From a virus: DNA of 40,386 nucleotides. The stretch is taken from positions 1 to 40,386 of the IMG/VR virus record IMGVR_UViG_3300030329_000760; one strand, given 5' to 3'. The notes under the pieces are model-generated. The model was given only the letters and a program-made list of their open reading frames with translations. It ran no database searches and had not been told where the DNA came from. Positions 1-10,300 of this stretch are shown in pieces. A program made the position numbers and the translations under genes. Every line of letters begins with the position of its first letter. Positions within the stretch are counted from its first letter, which is position 1.

Positions 1-100
1 AAGCCGCGCACAAGCAGTGGCAGGCAGAGCAGGCACAGTTGGGTGAAAGGGCTCGACAGGAAAAACTCAAATCCGAGATTGAGCACGACCAGTTAGCTCG
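1..100. repeat. Terminal overlap of the contig (left copy)
   Basis: The first 100 bases are the same as bases 40287-40386 except at position 99, where the left copy has c and the right copy has a. The overlap keeps one reading frame open through the join (gp14-like gene). It therefore reads as an assembly closure of a circular or terminally redundant molecule about 40,286 bp long. It does not show the physical ends of the virion DNA, which cannot be read from this contig. Confidence 0.9.
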
Positions 101-446
101 TAACGCTGCCGTTGGCATTGCTAAGACAAAGACTATGGGAACTGCTCAAGGACTCGCTGGACTCGATGAGCGTGTTATTGATTTTGCTATCCAAGCAGAG
201 CAGGCCGCTGGAATTGATAGAGAAGTTCTGGATATGAAGATGGCATCTCTCAATGAGGCTGCGGGACAATCTACGCAAAGGTTCCAAACAGCCCTTGACC
301 AAGCTCGATCAGCCACAAGCCCTGAGGCATTCCTTGGACTTGGTATGAATCTCGCTGGCGGGTTCTTTGATTCGTATCGTATGTTCGGTGCGCTTCCCTT
401 CGAAGATCCTGCTAAGTATTCTAAGCGCATCACAGGAATTGCATAA
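1..446 (+). CDS. Internal virion protein, gp14-like (C-terminal part)
   Basis: This is the 3' part of a gene whose 5' part lies at the other end of the window. Joined, it encodes about 233 aa, close to T7 gp14 (196 aa). T7 gp14 is an internal core protein ejected at infection that forms a channel in the outer membrane. The visible part is alanine- and glutamine-rich and helical, typical of the family, with an N-terminal stretch of repeated A/K/E/Q residues. Identification rests mainly on gene order (after the gp13-like gene, before gp15- and gp16-like genes) and composition, not on a motif. Its TAA stop overlaps the ATG of the next gene by one base, so translation is probably coupled. Confidence 0.8.
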   Translation, partial: AAHKQWQAEQAQLGERARQEKLKSEIEHDQLARNAAVGIAKTKTMGTAQGLAGLDERVIDFAIQAEQAAGIDREVLDMKMASLNEAAGQSTQRFQTALDQARSATSPEAFLGLGMNLAGGFFDSYRMFGALPFEDPAKYSKRITGIA

Positions 447-3400
447 TGGCATCAGAATACAGACAACTCGGAACCGCTCGCTTCCAGCCGCAGCAGCAGA
501 TCGGTGGGTGGAATTACCAAGCTACTCGTGACCTAGGGTCTGAGCAACTCCTCAAGGGCTTTGCTAACCTCTCCCAGAGTCTTACTCAGGCTGGGCAGCA
601 GTATGGTCAGGAAGAAATCAAGAAGGCTGTAGCGGAAGGTGAAGCTTGGCGCAAGCAGTCACAGAAGACATTCCGTGATGCCGTTGCCGCTGGTGAGATA
701 CACCCGTCCCAGAACCCCCACTTTGCCATTGGGGCTATGGCAGCCGATGGTGAGATGAATGCCCGTGCCATGACGAGTCAGTGGCTTAGTGAGTGGCAGC
801 AGGAGACAGCAAACCCTGACAGCGAAGCCGCCCGGACACAGGGTGGGTTTGAGGCATTCATGCAGGATAGGCTTACAACTTATGCTGAAGAGAATCCGTT
901 TGTAAGTCAGTATCAGTCGAATGCTTTCTACGATATTGCCCACAGAACGATCACGGGTAATTCGGTAAAGCAAAACGAAGATGCCTTGGCGCGAGACTTA
1001 GCGCACACATCACGCAGGCACACTGACAGTCTTCTTAGTATTGAGTTTTCTGCCGATGCCCCTGACGAGTCGCAGGCTGAACTACAAACCGCATACGATA
1101 AGTTGTATGAATCGGGCGCACTGACTCCAGAATTCAAGGCGATGTTTCTTGAGAGGGTGTACTTGACAGCCCTAAGTCCTGACTTAGATGTACACCCTAA
1201 AGAATATGTCGAGCGTTATCGTGGCTTGATGCAGAACGGGGCATCGCTCGGAGAAACGGAGGCGGGGCTACAAGCCTCCGCTAAGTATCGGGCTGCACTA
1301 GATGTGGTATCAAACAAGTGGGAAGGAAAACGAACTGCCGAAATTGAGAGATCTCATGCCCGTGGCCTTGTGACCCACGAGGACTTTGAACCTATTTCAA
1401 AAACCCAAATGGGTCAGTTGGAGCAGGTCATTCTTGTAGGCGGGGATGTCGAGGCGAAGATAGCGGAGATCGTGGAAAGCCACCAAATAGCCGGGGCGGC
1501 TGTTCTCGCAAGATACGGAAAGGATAGCAAAGAGTGGTTTGAGTATAAAGATAATATGGAGGCCCTAGAGCTTAAGATTATCACGACCCGACAGGATACC
1601 GAAGTTGTCGGGGCGGTTCTTGGTTCTTTTGATAGCCTTAGCAGTAAGACAGACTATGAAGCTCTGGGGGATGAGGTTGGGAATACGGAAAGGAACAACT
1701 ACCTGTGGGACAAGCACAGGAACGATCCCCAAGCTCTTGCCCAAATCCTCCAGCACTCTAAGTTCCCGCCGCTAGAGCGTCACTTCCTCGACCACGGAGA
1801 CATGGTGCGCGACGGTTACCAGAAAAAAACCTGGGTTCCCAGCGATGTCCCTGCTTCTTTAGTAGAGAACTTCAAACTATACGCCCAGCTTCGTAGCCAC
1901 GCCGCTACCCAAGGAAATCTCTTCCACAACAAGGACAACCTTGTGTCTCAGGTCTACGAGGCTGCGTGGATGGAACTGGGAACGGACCATGACGAGACTT
2001 CATATGCTGTTGCCCTTGCCACGGCACTGGGAGGTGATGCCATTAGACTTCCCTCAACTGGGTCGGCATCGTCTGGATCTGCACAGTTAACGAATGCGGA
2101 TGAAAAGGCACTCGCCAATACGGTTCCGGGCTGGTTCAATCTTCCACAAAGCGCAAAAAGCCACATTATTGATAAGGTACGGGAGTTAGCTCCTAAGATG
2201 CCAGTAGTCTCTAAGGAGCAGTTTGCCGCAGCAGTTAAAGAACTAGAAGATGCCGATTTCTTTAAGAACTATACCGATCATTATTCCTTCTCTGAGTTCC
2301 CTGCTGGTGTCCTGCCCGTCGATGAAGGCAAGCAGGAACAATTTCTTGGAGACTGGATGCGTGGTTCGTTTGCATCCGCAGCCAACGAAAAATACATCCA
2401 AAACATTGGTGCCCAACTATACTCACCCGAGGCAAAGGAATCCCTCCGAGAAGCTATGGGCCTCCCATTTGGCACGCTGATCACCGACAGCATGATGGAT
2501 CGACACTTTGCATGGAAAGTTCTCGGTGGTCACGGCACAGTTCCCAGTGACATGAAAGACGCTGCATTCGGTAGAGTGACTGACGGGCTCAAGAAAGGCC
2601 CTGCTGGTCAGATATTCCGTATGCTTGGTACTAGTAATTGGTTCTTGGAAGGCATCGGAATGGACTTTGCGGAATGGCAAGACATCATACGCCTTGAGGA
2701 TGAAGAGCAGTCATTGGCGTGGGTGGCACAGAATAGGGATAGATTTACGGATGGTCTTGCTGGTTTCTTTCTGGGTGATGAGCCCATCAGCCTAGAGGGA
2801 ATCATGCACCGAGCCCCGGCTGAAGCTCTTACATATCTCCGGGAACAGGAGTGGTATCAGGGATCAGAGAGCGCGGCCCATCTTAGCGGATGGCTTGACC
2901 CGGATAATATCTACATCCAGTACACTCCGGACGGAGGTGCCATGGTCTACACTCGGGATGATGAAGACTCTCCTTTTGAACGATATATGCCACACGGAAG
3001 TGCAGGAGCTATCTCTGGATTCCTCACACCAGACATGATTTCAACAGAAGTTGATAGGTTCCTACAACATGACCGTGAGACGGGGGGAATGAGATTGATG
3101 GGAAGGCCCATATCCGATGAAAGGGTGCGTGAAATGAAACATGGTGTGTCAAGCAGTGCCGAGGAAGCTGACAAGGGTTTTAATTTGCTTTGGCAGGCTT
3201 TTGGCAAAGCCACTGGACTTGAAGTTGGCCCCGCAAACCCGATGCAAAAGATTGAATCTATTCAGAACTGGGCCACTATGATACCACTACGGACACACAA
3301 TGTTGTGTATGATGCTATTGTCCCTGAGGATTCGCGTGAGCGTACTTCGTACTATCACCTTAGAGAGACAGTCTCGGGCGTGGACCCCAGCACCACAATG

Positions 3401-4315
3401 GCTGGTCGTGCGGATACTATACCTCCGCTCTCCGAGGCTCATGCACGGGAAAAACTATTTAGCGAAGAAGTGGCAGATGCAGGTGGGGAAAAGCTACCCC
3501 CGTCAAAAGAAGTATGGAAGGCCGACACCCCGAGTGAAAAGTCTGATTTTCCTTTGTTTACCTACGCCAGCACAACAGATCAGAAGTTTAAGTTTGACGA
3601 TGGTATAACCCGACCGTTTTTAGACCATGTCATCGAGATGCGTAAAAAGTATCATATACCCTCTGTGGGTGAGATGAACCGATTCATGCGGAACAATGTT
3701 GAGCGCAACATTCGAGAAAAGGGTGGCAACCTTGTCATGGTAACCCACAAAAGTGGCTTTCAAAGTCTAGAGGTCCAGCAAGTTAAAACGCAGAGTGAGG
3801 TCGCACAGGTCCTGTATGGGTGGACTGCCGAGGAGTTTGCTGCATGGGAGAAGGCTGGAAATATTGTTCGTGGTTCTTGGGAGGAACAGATCGGAGGTGG
3901 GCCGTATGAACAAATGGGTGTGTTCACAAGCAACGAGATCGCAGCCCACGAACGCATCCGCAAACCCAAGAAGCTCTCTGTCCGTGAGCAAATGAAGATA
4001 CGCGATGAGCTTCGTGAGGTCGCCGTCGATCCGGGAATCATTGAGCGTGGTGCTGACTTTTACCGAACCGAGGCTGGAGTAGTTACGGGGCTAGATGATC
4101 GCCTCCATCTGATGGATGAGGGAGAAGTCCTCCCGGAGCAAGAGCCCCCGACAGATGCCGAGCTTCTCCGCCCAAGAACTCCCGAGCACAGCGATGCTGA
4201 CCATGCACTCAGGCGTCGTAGGTCAGGTGCGGAAGTGGCTGCCGAGGAAGTCGAGGCTGAGATTGAGGATCGTGAAAAGCGCATTGCTGAGGAAGAGAAG
4301 GCTAAGAAAAAATAA
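446..4315 (+). CDS. Internal virion protein, gp15-like
   Basis: This encodes a 1,289-aa protein, much longer than T7 gp15 (747 aa). T7 gp15 is an internal core protein ejected into the periplasm, where with gp16 it forms the DNA-translocating conduit. The N-terminus (MASEYRQLGTARFQPQQQ) resembles gp15-type starts: an unstructured Q-rich lead followed by helices. No enzyme motif was recognised in the extra length. The C-terminal 100 residues are highly charged (E/K/R-rich) and probably coiled coil. It starts one base inside the preceding stop and ends two bases before the gp16-like gene, consistent with one late transcript. Family assignment is from size class, helical composition and order. 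Confidence 0.8.
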   Translation: MASEYRQLGTARFQPQQQIGGWNYQATRDLGSEQLLKGFANLSQSLTQAGQQYGQEEIKKAVAEGEAWRKQSQKTFRDAVAAGEIHPSQNPHFAIGAMAADGEMNARAMTSQWLSEWQQETANPDSEAARTQGGFEAFMQDRLTTYAEENPFVSQYQSNAFYDIAHRTITGNSVKQNEDALARDLAHTSRRHTDSLLSIEFSADAPDESQAELQTAYDKLYESGALTPEFKAMFLERVYLTALSPDLDVHPKEYVERYRGLMQNGASLGETEAGLQASAKYRAALDVVSNKWEGKRTAEIERSHARGLVTHEDFEPISKTQMGQLEQVILVGGDVEAKIAEIVESHQIAGAAVLARYGKDSKEWFEYKDNMEALELKIITTRQDTEVVGAVLGSFDSLSSKTDYEALGDEVGNTERNNYLWDKHRNDPQALAQILQHSKFPPLERHFLDHGDMVRDGYQKKTWVPSDVPASLVENFKLYAQLRSHAATQGNLFHNKDNLVSQVYEAAWMELGTDHDETSYAVALATALGGDAIRLPSTGSASSGSAQLTNADEKALANTVPGWFNLPQSAKSHIIDKVRELAPKMPVVSKEQFAAAVKELEDADFFKNYTDHYSFSEFPAGVLPVDEGKQEQFLGDWMRGSFASAANEKYIQNIGAQLYSPEAKESLREAMGLPFGTLITDSMMDRHFAWKVLGGHGTVPSDMKDAAFGRVTDGLKKGPAGQIFRMLGTSNWFLEGIGMDFAEWQDIIRLEDEEQSLAWVAQNRDRFTDGLAGFFLGDEPISLEGIMHRAPAEALTYLREQEWYQGSESAAHLSGWLDPDNIYIQYTPDGGAMVYTRDDEDSPFERYMPHGSAGAISGFLTPDMISTEVDRFLQHDRETGGMRLMGRPISDERVREMKHGVSSSAEEADKGFNLLWQAFGKATGLEVGPANPMQKIESIQNWATMIPLRTHNVVYDAIVPEDSRERTSYYHLRETVSGVDPSTTMAGRADTIPPLSEAHAREKLFSEEVADAGGEKLPPSKEVWKADTPSEKSDFPLFTYASTTDQKFKFDDGITRPFLDHVIEMRKKYHIPSVGEMNRFMRNNVERNIREKGGNLVMVTHKSGFQSLEVQQVKTQSEVAQVLYGWTAEEFAAWEKAGNIVRGSWEEQIGGGPYEQMGVFTSNEIAAHERIRKPKKLSVREQMKIRDELREVAVDPGIIERGADFYRTEAGVVTGLDDRLHLMDEGEVLPEQEPPTDAELLRPRTPEHSDADHALRRRRSGAEVAAEEVEAEIEDREKRIAEEEKAKKK

Positions 4316-4317
4316 AT

Positions 4318-7300
4318 ATGGCACAAGATCCCCAAAGATCTCCGGTTCCCTTTGAGTTCCCGGAAGCCCCTTCTACGCAAGAAGTCTACGAGCGTAAAAA
4401 CCTCGCATCTGCGCGTAGAGATGAGGTAGCCGCAACGGGCTTTGGCGATCTTGTTTCCAATGCAATAAGCGAGACATGGGCTCTTGCTCCTTGGTTTGCT
4501 GAGTCTCATTCCACCAACTTTGAGTTTGAACCCGGATGGTCTCCAACACCCGAGGAGATTCTACATATTCAAAAGACCCTGCCCGAAGCGGTGTGGGATG
4601 ATGCGATATACGCCAAGAATGCAGAGCACTCTCTGGCAATCCAGCAAGATGTTCAGGACAGACAACAGATGCAAGGGCTTTTGGCTGAACGCTTTGGTCC
4701 CGTGAGTTTGGTTGGGAGCTACATTGCCGCTGGTATTCTTGATCCTGTCAACATTGCTATGATGGCAGCCTCTGGACCCCTATATACTTCAATCGCACAG
4801 TCAGGGAAGTTTGCAGCGGGTGCTCGGTTTCTTCGTACGGGTGCTCTAGCGGGAACTGAGGCTGTGTCATGGGCAGCGTTGCGTGCATCTGCCGGGGATG
4901 TTCTTCTCGATGAGTCAGACATCCTTACCATTGGAGGATTCGGTGCTGTCCTTGGTGGTGCCTTCGGGACAATCTTTGGTAAGTATGCTCCTGAAGTTGC
5001 TGACAAAGCCAATGCAATTAAGTTTGCTACGGATGGTGCAACAATCAGTGAAAAAGCATTCTTGGCAACGCGGCGGGGCTCAACGACGAGTACCGGGCAG
5101 AGAGGATGGCTAGTCCCGCGCCACTTAGATGACGAGCCTTTTATCAAGTTCCGTCCCCCCGCCCTGTATGATGAGAACCAGCGAGCTTACGGATATGTTT
5201 CGGTATTAGGTACTCCGGGTAGAGGCACCGTTGGGATCAACATTGCTAAGAGTCCGTTTGAAGAGATGTCGTTTTTGCAGGGCGGGATTGTCCAGTATAA
5301 AAATAAGAGCATCCGAATGGCTGGGCACATCGTCATGGAGGACGGTAATCTTGTTGTCAAGTTCAATGTAAACAGCATTCGCACGAAGGGTACGGTAGAC
5401 ATATTTGAGCTACGCAAAATTGAGGAGATGGTCAACAAGACAATGCGTGACTTCCTTGATGACATGGATGCTCATGGTCTTGGTGATTTCCTTCGTCGCA
5501 CGGGAGCAGATGATCCGACGCCCGGTCGCCCCGCCCCTCTCCTTCTAGAGGATCGTCCGACGCTTCGCCCTGAAGTTCTTCCTGACGAACCTCTCGCCAT
5601 GCTTCCTCGTGCTGGTCAGGTTCTTGATGGCGAAGGCAACGCTAGAATTCCGGGTGACTCTGCCATCACCATTGAAGCCCGTGTCGATAAGATGATCCAA
5701 GATCATGGGATAGAAGTTTTGGATCGTTTTGGCTTCCAGCAGATGGTCTACGCCCATCTCGACAGTCGGCAAGCTTTCATCAACATTCTTCGAGATATCT
5801 CTGAGAATCGTCACCTAGGAAAAGAGTTCATTGACAGCCTTGAAGACTTCCGTCCCCTAGCCAAGCTGCGTGCTGACGATCTTGAGAGGTCTGATGTTTT
5901 CTCATTGCTTAGGTGGACAAAGCACAAGCTGAGAGATTCCGTACACGCTTCGGCAGCAAAGCGGGAGGCTGCCCGAGTTATCGCTGATGTTCCTGCGGGA
6001 CAACACTTTAAGGGTGGTGTCCTTGAAGAAGCATACAGGATATCCCGAGATCCCAAAACAGATGTACACCTCGTCTGGATGTCCCCAGAGGAGTTCAGTG
6101 GCTTTGCATTGCCTCTTTCGCCCGGAGTCTTGGGGGATAAGGGGGAGTCCGTAGAGAGCCTTGTAGAGCTTCTGAAGGGCGGTACAAAGCTAGATGAAAT
6201 ACCCACGCTGACTATTGATCGTCCAATCACCCCGGCGAAGAAAGGGACATACGAAGTTCTTAGACACAATGGAAGACATCGAGCAGCGGCATTTAAGGAG
6301 TTAGGGATCACAGAGATACCAGTGCTACTTAAGGTGGATGTGGATCGAGACCCTCTGCTAGTGGGTCCCCTTAACTTAAAAGGATCTTCATTATCTAGCC
6401 TGCCGACACACAGACACACAGACACAGGAGACATAGAAATGAGCCTGCCGCTCGTCCTACGCAATCAGGTCAAAGATGAACAAAGGGCTGCTGAGGCTGT
6501 CGGACAAGTGTACAAAAAGTCGATCCCGCAGAGTGATCACCCTTTCCCTATTCGCCAGAGTCCCAGCATTACATTTGCCTCCATAGACGAAGCAACGGCG
6601 GCATTGAGGCGTGATGCAATCTTAGCCAAAGGACCTAAGCTTACGATCTCTGCCAGCAAGGCTTCCCCCAAAGCTACTGCCCCCAAAGCTACTGCCCCCA
6701 AAGCTGGGGAAAGCGCAGTGGTGTACCACGGTGGCAAAGGTCGTGTGGAGTTGACCCCCGAAAAACTTACGGATGGATTAGGAACCCATGTCGGCACAGA
6801 GAAAGCTGGGATCGAGCGGCTGCGAAACCTTGCCGAGAGGGGAGAAGATGTAAGTAAGCACCGAGTTCTAGCCTACGAGGTAACATATACAAAACCACTG
6901 GATATCGGGGAAGACCTTGGCGTCTGGACTGCCGATAAACTGGGCAAAAGACTAGTCCAGCTTGGTGTACTTACCGAGACTCAGATTAAAAAAATCCTAC
7001 AGAAAGAGGTCGTTGACCGAGTAAAAGTTGGGGCTATCCGCAAACTACTACTGGATAAAGATATCGATGCGCTCTCGTATATAAATAAAGCAGAGGATGC
7101 GGGGTCTCGGTCAAGCATTGTTTTAGATCCTGAGAAATCTTTAGTTGTCGTACGCGGACAAGCGAAAACGCGAAACATCCAACCACATCTTGGCGAAGCT
7201 GCTGCCCCCAAAGCTACTGCCTCTGAACTTTACTATCATGGAACAACGACCGATCTGGCTAACGCTATAAAGGCAGGTGGCGGTCTTCCCGGAAAAGGTG

Positions 7301-10300
7301 GGGATGTTTGGTTGTCACCGAGTAAACAGTTCGCCTCTGATTTTGTGATGAAACAACGCTTGGGCGGTATGCTTGGGGCAGAAGTAGACCCAAAAGATGT
7401 GACTGTTCTTTCCGTGAGGGCTACGCCAAAAAATATATTTGACTTCCGCCGTCCCGAGCACATTCGACGAATGTTAGCCGAAGAATTGCGAACGGTTGAG
7501 GAGCGAGTCGGACCCTCAAGTGTCCGAGATATCGTCCTTAAGACTGAGCGGGACAAGTTACAGGCACTTATTGACAGTAGCGATTCGCAGGTTCTAGCAC
7601 ATGGCAAAGAGAACTACGCAAGCTACGAGCGTGTTGGTGTTTACAGGGATATGATGCGTCGTGTAGGGTTTGATGCCTCGTATGAAATACAGGCTGATGC
7701 TCCGGGCGTGGTCAATCTTCGGTTGTTTGACCCGAGCAACCAATTAACGGCTGCCCCCAAAGCTCCCAGAAGAATCGCCACAGAGTACACGGCAACAATC
7801 TCTGATGATGCTCACAAGCTATTCAACAGGGAGAATGCTGACTTTAATTTCCCCATCCCCAAGGAAGTTCGTGTCAAAGTACGGGCAAAAGAAGAAGGAC
7901 TAAACGCGGAGGGAGGCAAGTACGATATGTATATGTGGGGCGAGGAGGTCCCGCTGTTTGCCAAAACCAAAAAGGAGTTGCGCGAAGAAATCCACACGGC
8001 CATGGAGACTCCTATACTGATTCCTAAATTGGCAAAGCACTTCCGTGAAGACAAGCTGATTGGCCCTGAGATTCCCGAAGTTCCTGCGTTGCTTGCCCTG
8101 TCGCGTGCTTCTCAGCCTGACGAATTGTCAGGGTTTACGACAATGCGTGGCAACAAGGAACTGACTAACGCCGAGATGCATAGACTTATCCACGCGTCTG
8201 ACCCAGCTCTTCGTCCCTATGGGGAGGTAATGACTTGGTATCACGGGACAAGAAACGAAGGCTTTGATTTACCTTCGGGGCAACCGGAACATAGCGGAGA
8301 TGTCTTTGCATCTCCCAACAGAGACTGGTCCGTTAAGTGGGCCAAAGTCCTGCCTACTTCTGACGATGTCCGCGTCATCGAAATGGTCATTACTCCAAAG
8401 AATGTTTTTGATGGTAATAATCCTGACCATGTCAGAAAATTCGTAGAGGCCCAACTTCCCCGTGCTCGTGCCGATGTCAAGAACATGGAGCGTAAACTTG
8501 CAGAGGCCGTGAAGGCTTCTGATCCGATGGCAGTCCTTCATCGAGACGCAGTGCAAGCATCTCAGAGCATCCTAGACCGTCTTCTTCGCTCGCTGGAGAG
8601 CGACGAAGCTCTTAGGAAATATGGTACTGAGAACCTTACCTGGTGGGGTGCCATTGAGGATGCACGGTCTCAAATTCATGCACTAGGTTTTGATGCTGCA
8701 TTTGAATCGGAGGCCGTTGGAGGTCTTACCGCACAGAACATTAGGTTGTTTGATCCTGAGAACCAGATCCATATAGCCAAGAAAGCGAAAGAGCCTTTGA
8801 TGCCTACAGAGCTAGTGGCTGTCAAGCAGGGACATCTCTTAAAGCTCGATGAACTTGAGACAATCATCAGCGTAGTCGAGACGAAGCATCCTGAGTACGC
8901 TCTGACTCCTGCGTGGCAGGGGTTCTTGGATTCTGTGGCAGGACATCGTCAGTCTGCACGCCGACCTCAATGGCACCGTAGCGTTGACCCCGAAGATATC
9001 ACGGTTGATATCCCCCCGATCAAGAAGCAACCGAAGAAGAAACCTTTCGAGGGTGTCAGCGAAGAGGATGCTGCCAAGTTCCGAGCGCAAGCTGCGAAGT
9101 TTGATGAGCTTGCCGAAGATCTCCAGCCCGGTGACCGCATCCTGCAAATCGGGGATGTGATCTTCATTCACAACGCACGCACTGGGCGGGGCATCAGCTT
9201 GCAGGATCTCGTTGATGAGATCAACAGGAGTGCTGACGATGTCGTTGCAGAGACCGCACGCCAAGAGAACCGAGTATTCAACCAGCGCAACCTCGATGCA
9301 TTCAGAAACGCAGCCTCTCGCGGTGGTGATGATGTAGCTAAGTTAGACTTCGATGCTCCGTTCAAAGAAGCTGGGGTACATGGTCCCACGCTTGGTGGTC
9401 CCGGTAATCGTGGTTGGAACAGCCGCAAGACGCAACTACAGAACACCATCAGTGATGCATTCAACTGGCTGGGGCTTCATGGCTTCGGTAACCAAGCGGG
9501 TGCGGAGACGAGGGCAGGGAAGATTGTCACCGTCATCGAGGATGTTGATAGTTGGCTAAGGCACGGTCTTGCTATTGATCGTGATAACCTAAGTGTCACG
9601 CTTGCAGCGAAGAACAGGAAAGCACACAAGAGTCTATATAAGGAGTGGGCATCAGAAACAAAGCAGTCTTGGCCCGACCGGGCCGTGGGAAGGGCAGAAG
9701 CGGATTTCCGTCGTGGGGTCGCACGCTTCTTACGCAACGACGAGCTACTCAGTGCAGATCCCAGCACCCTTAGTAAAGCTGACCAACTCCTACAGAAGGC
9801 AGCCCAGTCGTACTCAGACACTTACGCCGACATCCTTACATGGCTCGTTAAGCATGACCCCCTTGGTCCGTGGGCAGACATTGCCAAGAACAGGAACCGT
9901 AACTACTTCCCCCGCATCTGGAGCGAGAACGGACACGCTGCACTTGCGAGAGAGTTTGGTGAAGAGCAGGTACAGGAGCTTATTGCTACTGCTCTTAAGA
10001 ACGGTTCCGTGAACGGTGAAAGACCCATGAGCATGGGGCAGGCAATGCGCTTTGCTGAACTCTACATGAAGAAGGTTGGAGGAAATACCTTCCAGATGTC
10101 ATGGCTTAACCACCCCAAGTGGGGGCGTAAGGATCCCAAGGAATTCATGCAGATGCTCATGGATGAACTAGGCGTATCTCAGGATGAAGCCGCAAGGTTT
10201 ACGGCACTGTTCTCCACGAAGGTGGATGATGGCACGCACGGAAAGTACCGGGTGCGCCTTGATGAAACAACCTCAGTAACGCTGACAGCAAAGGACGGGA

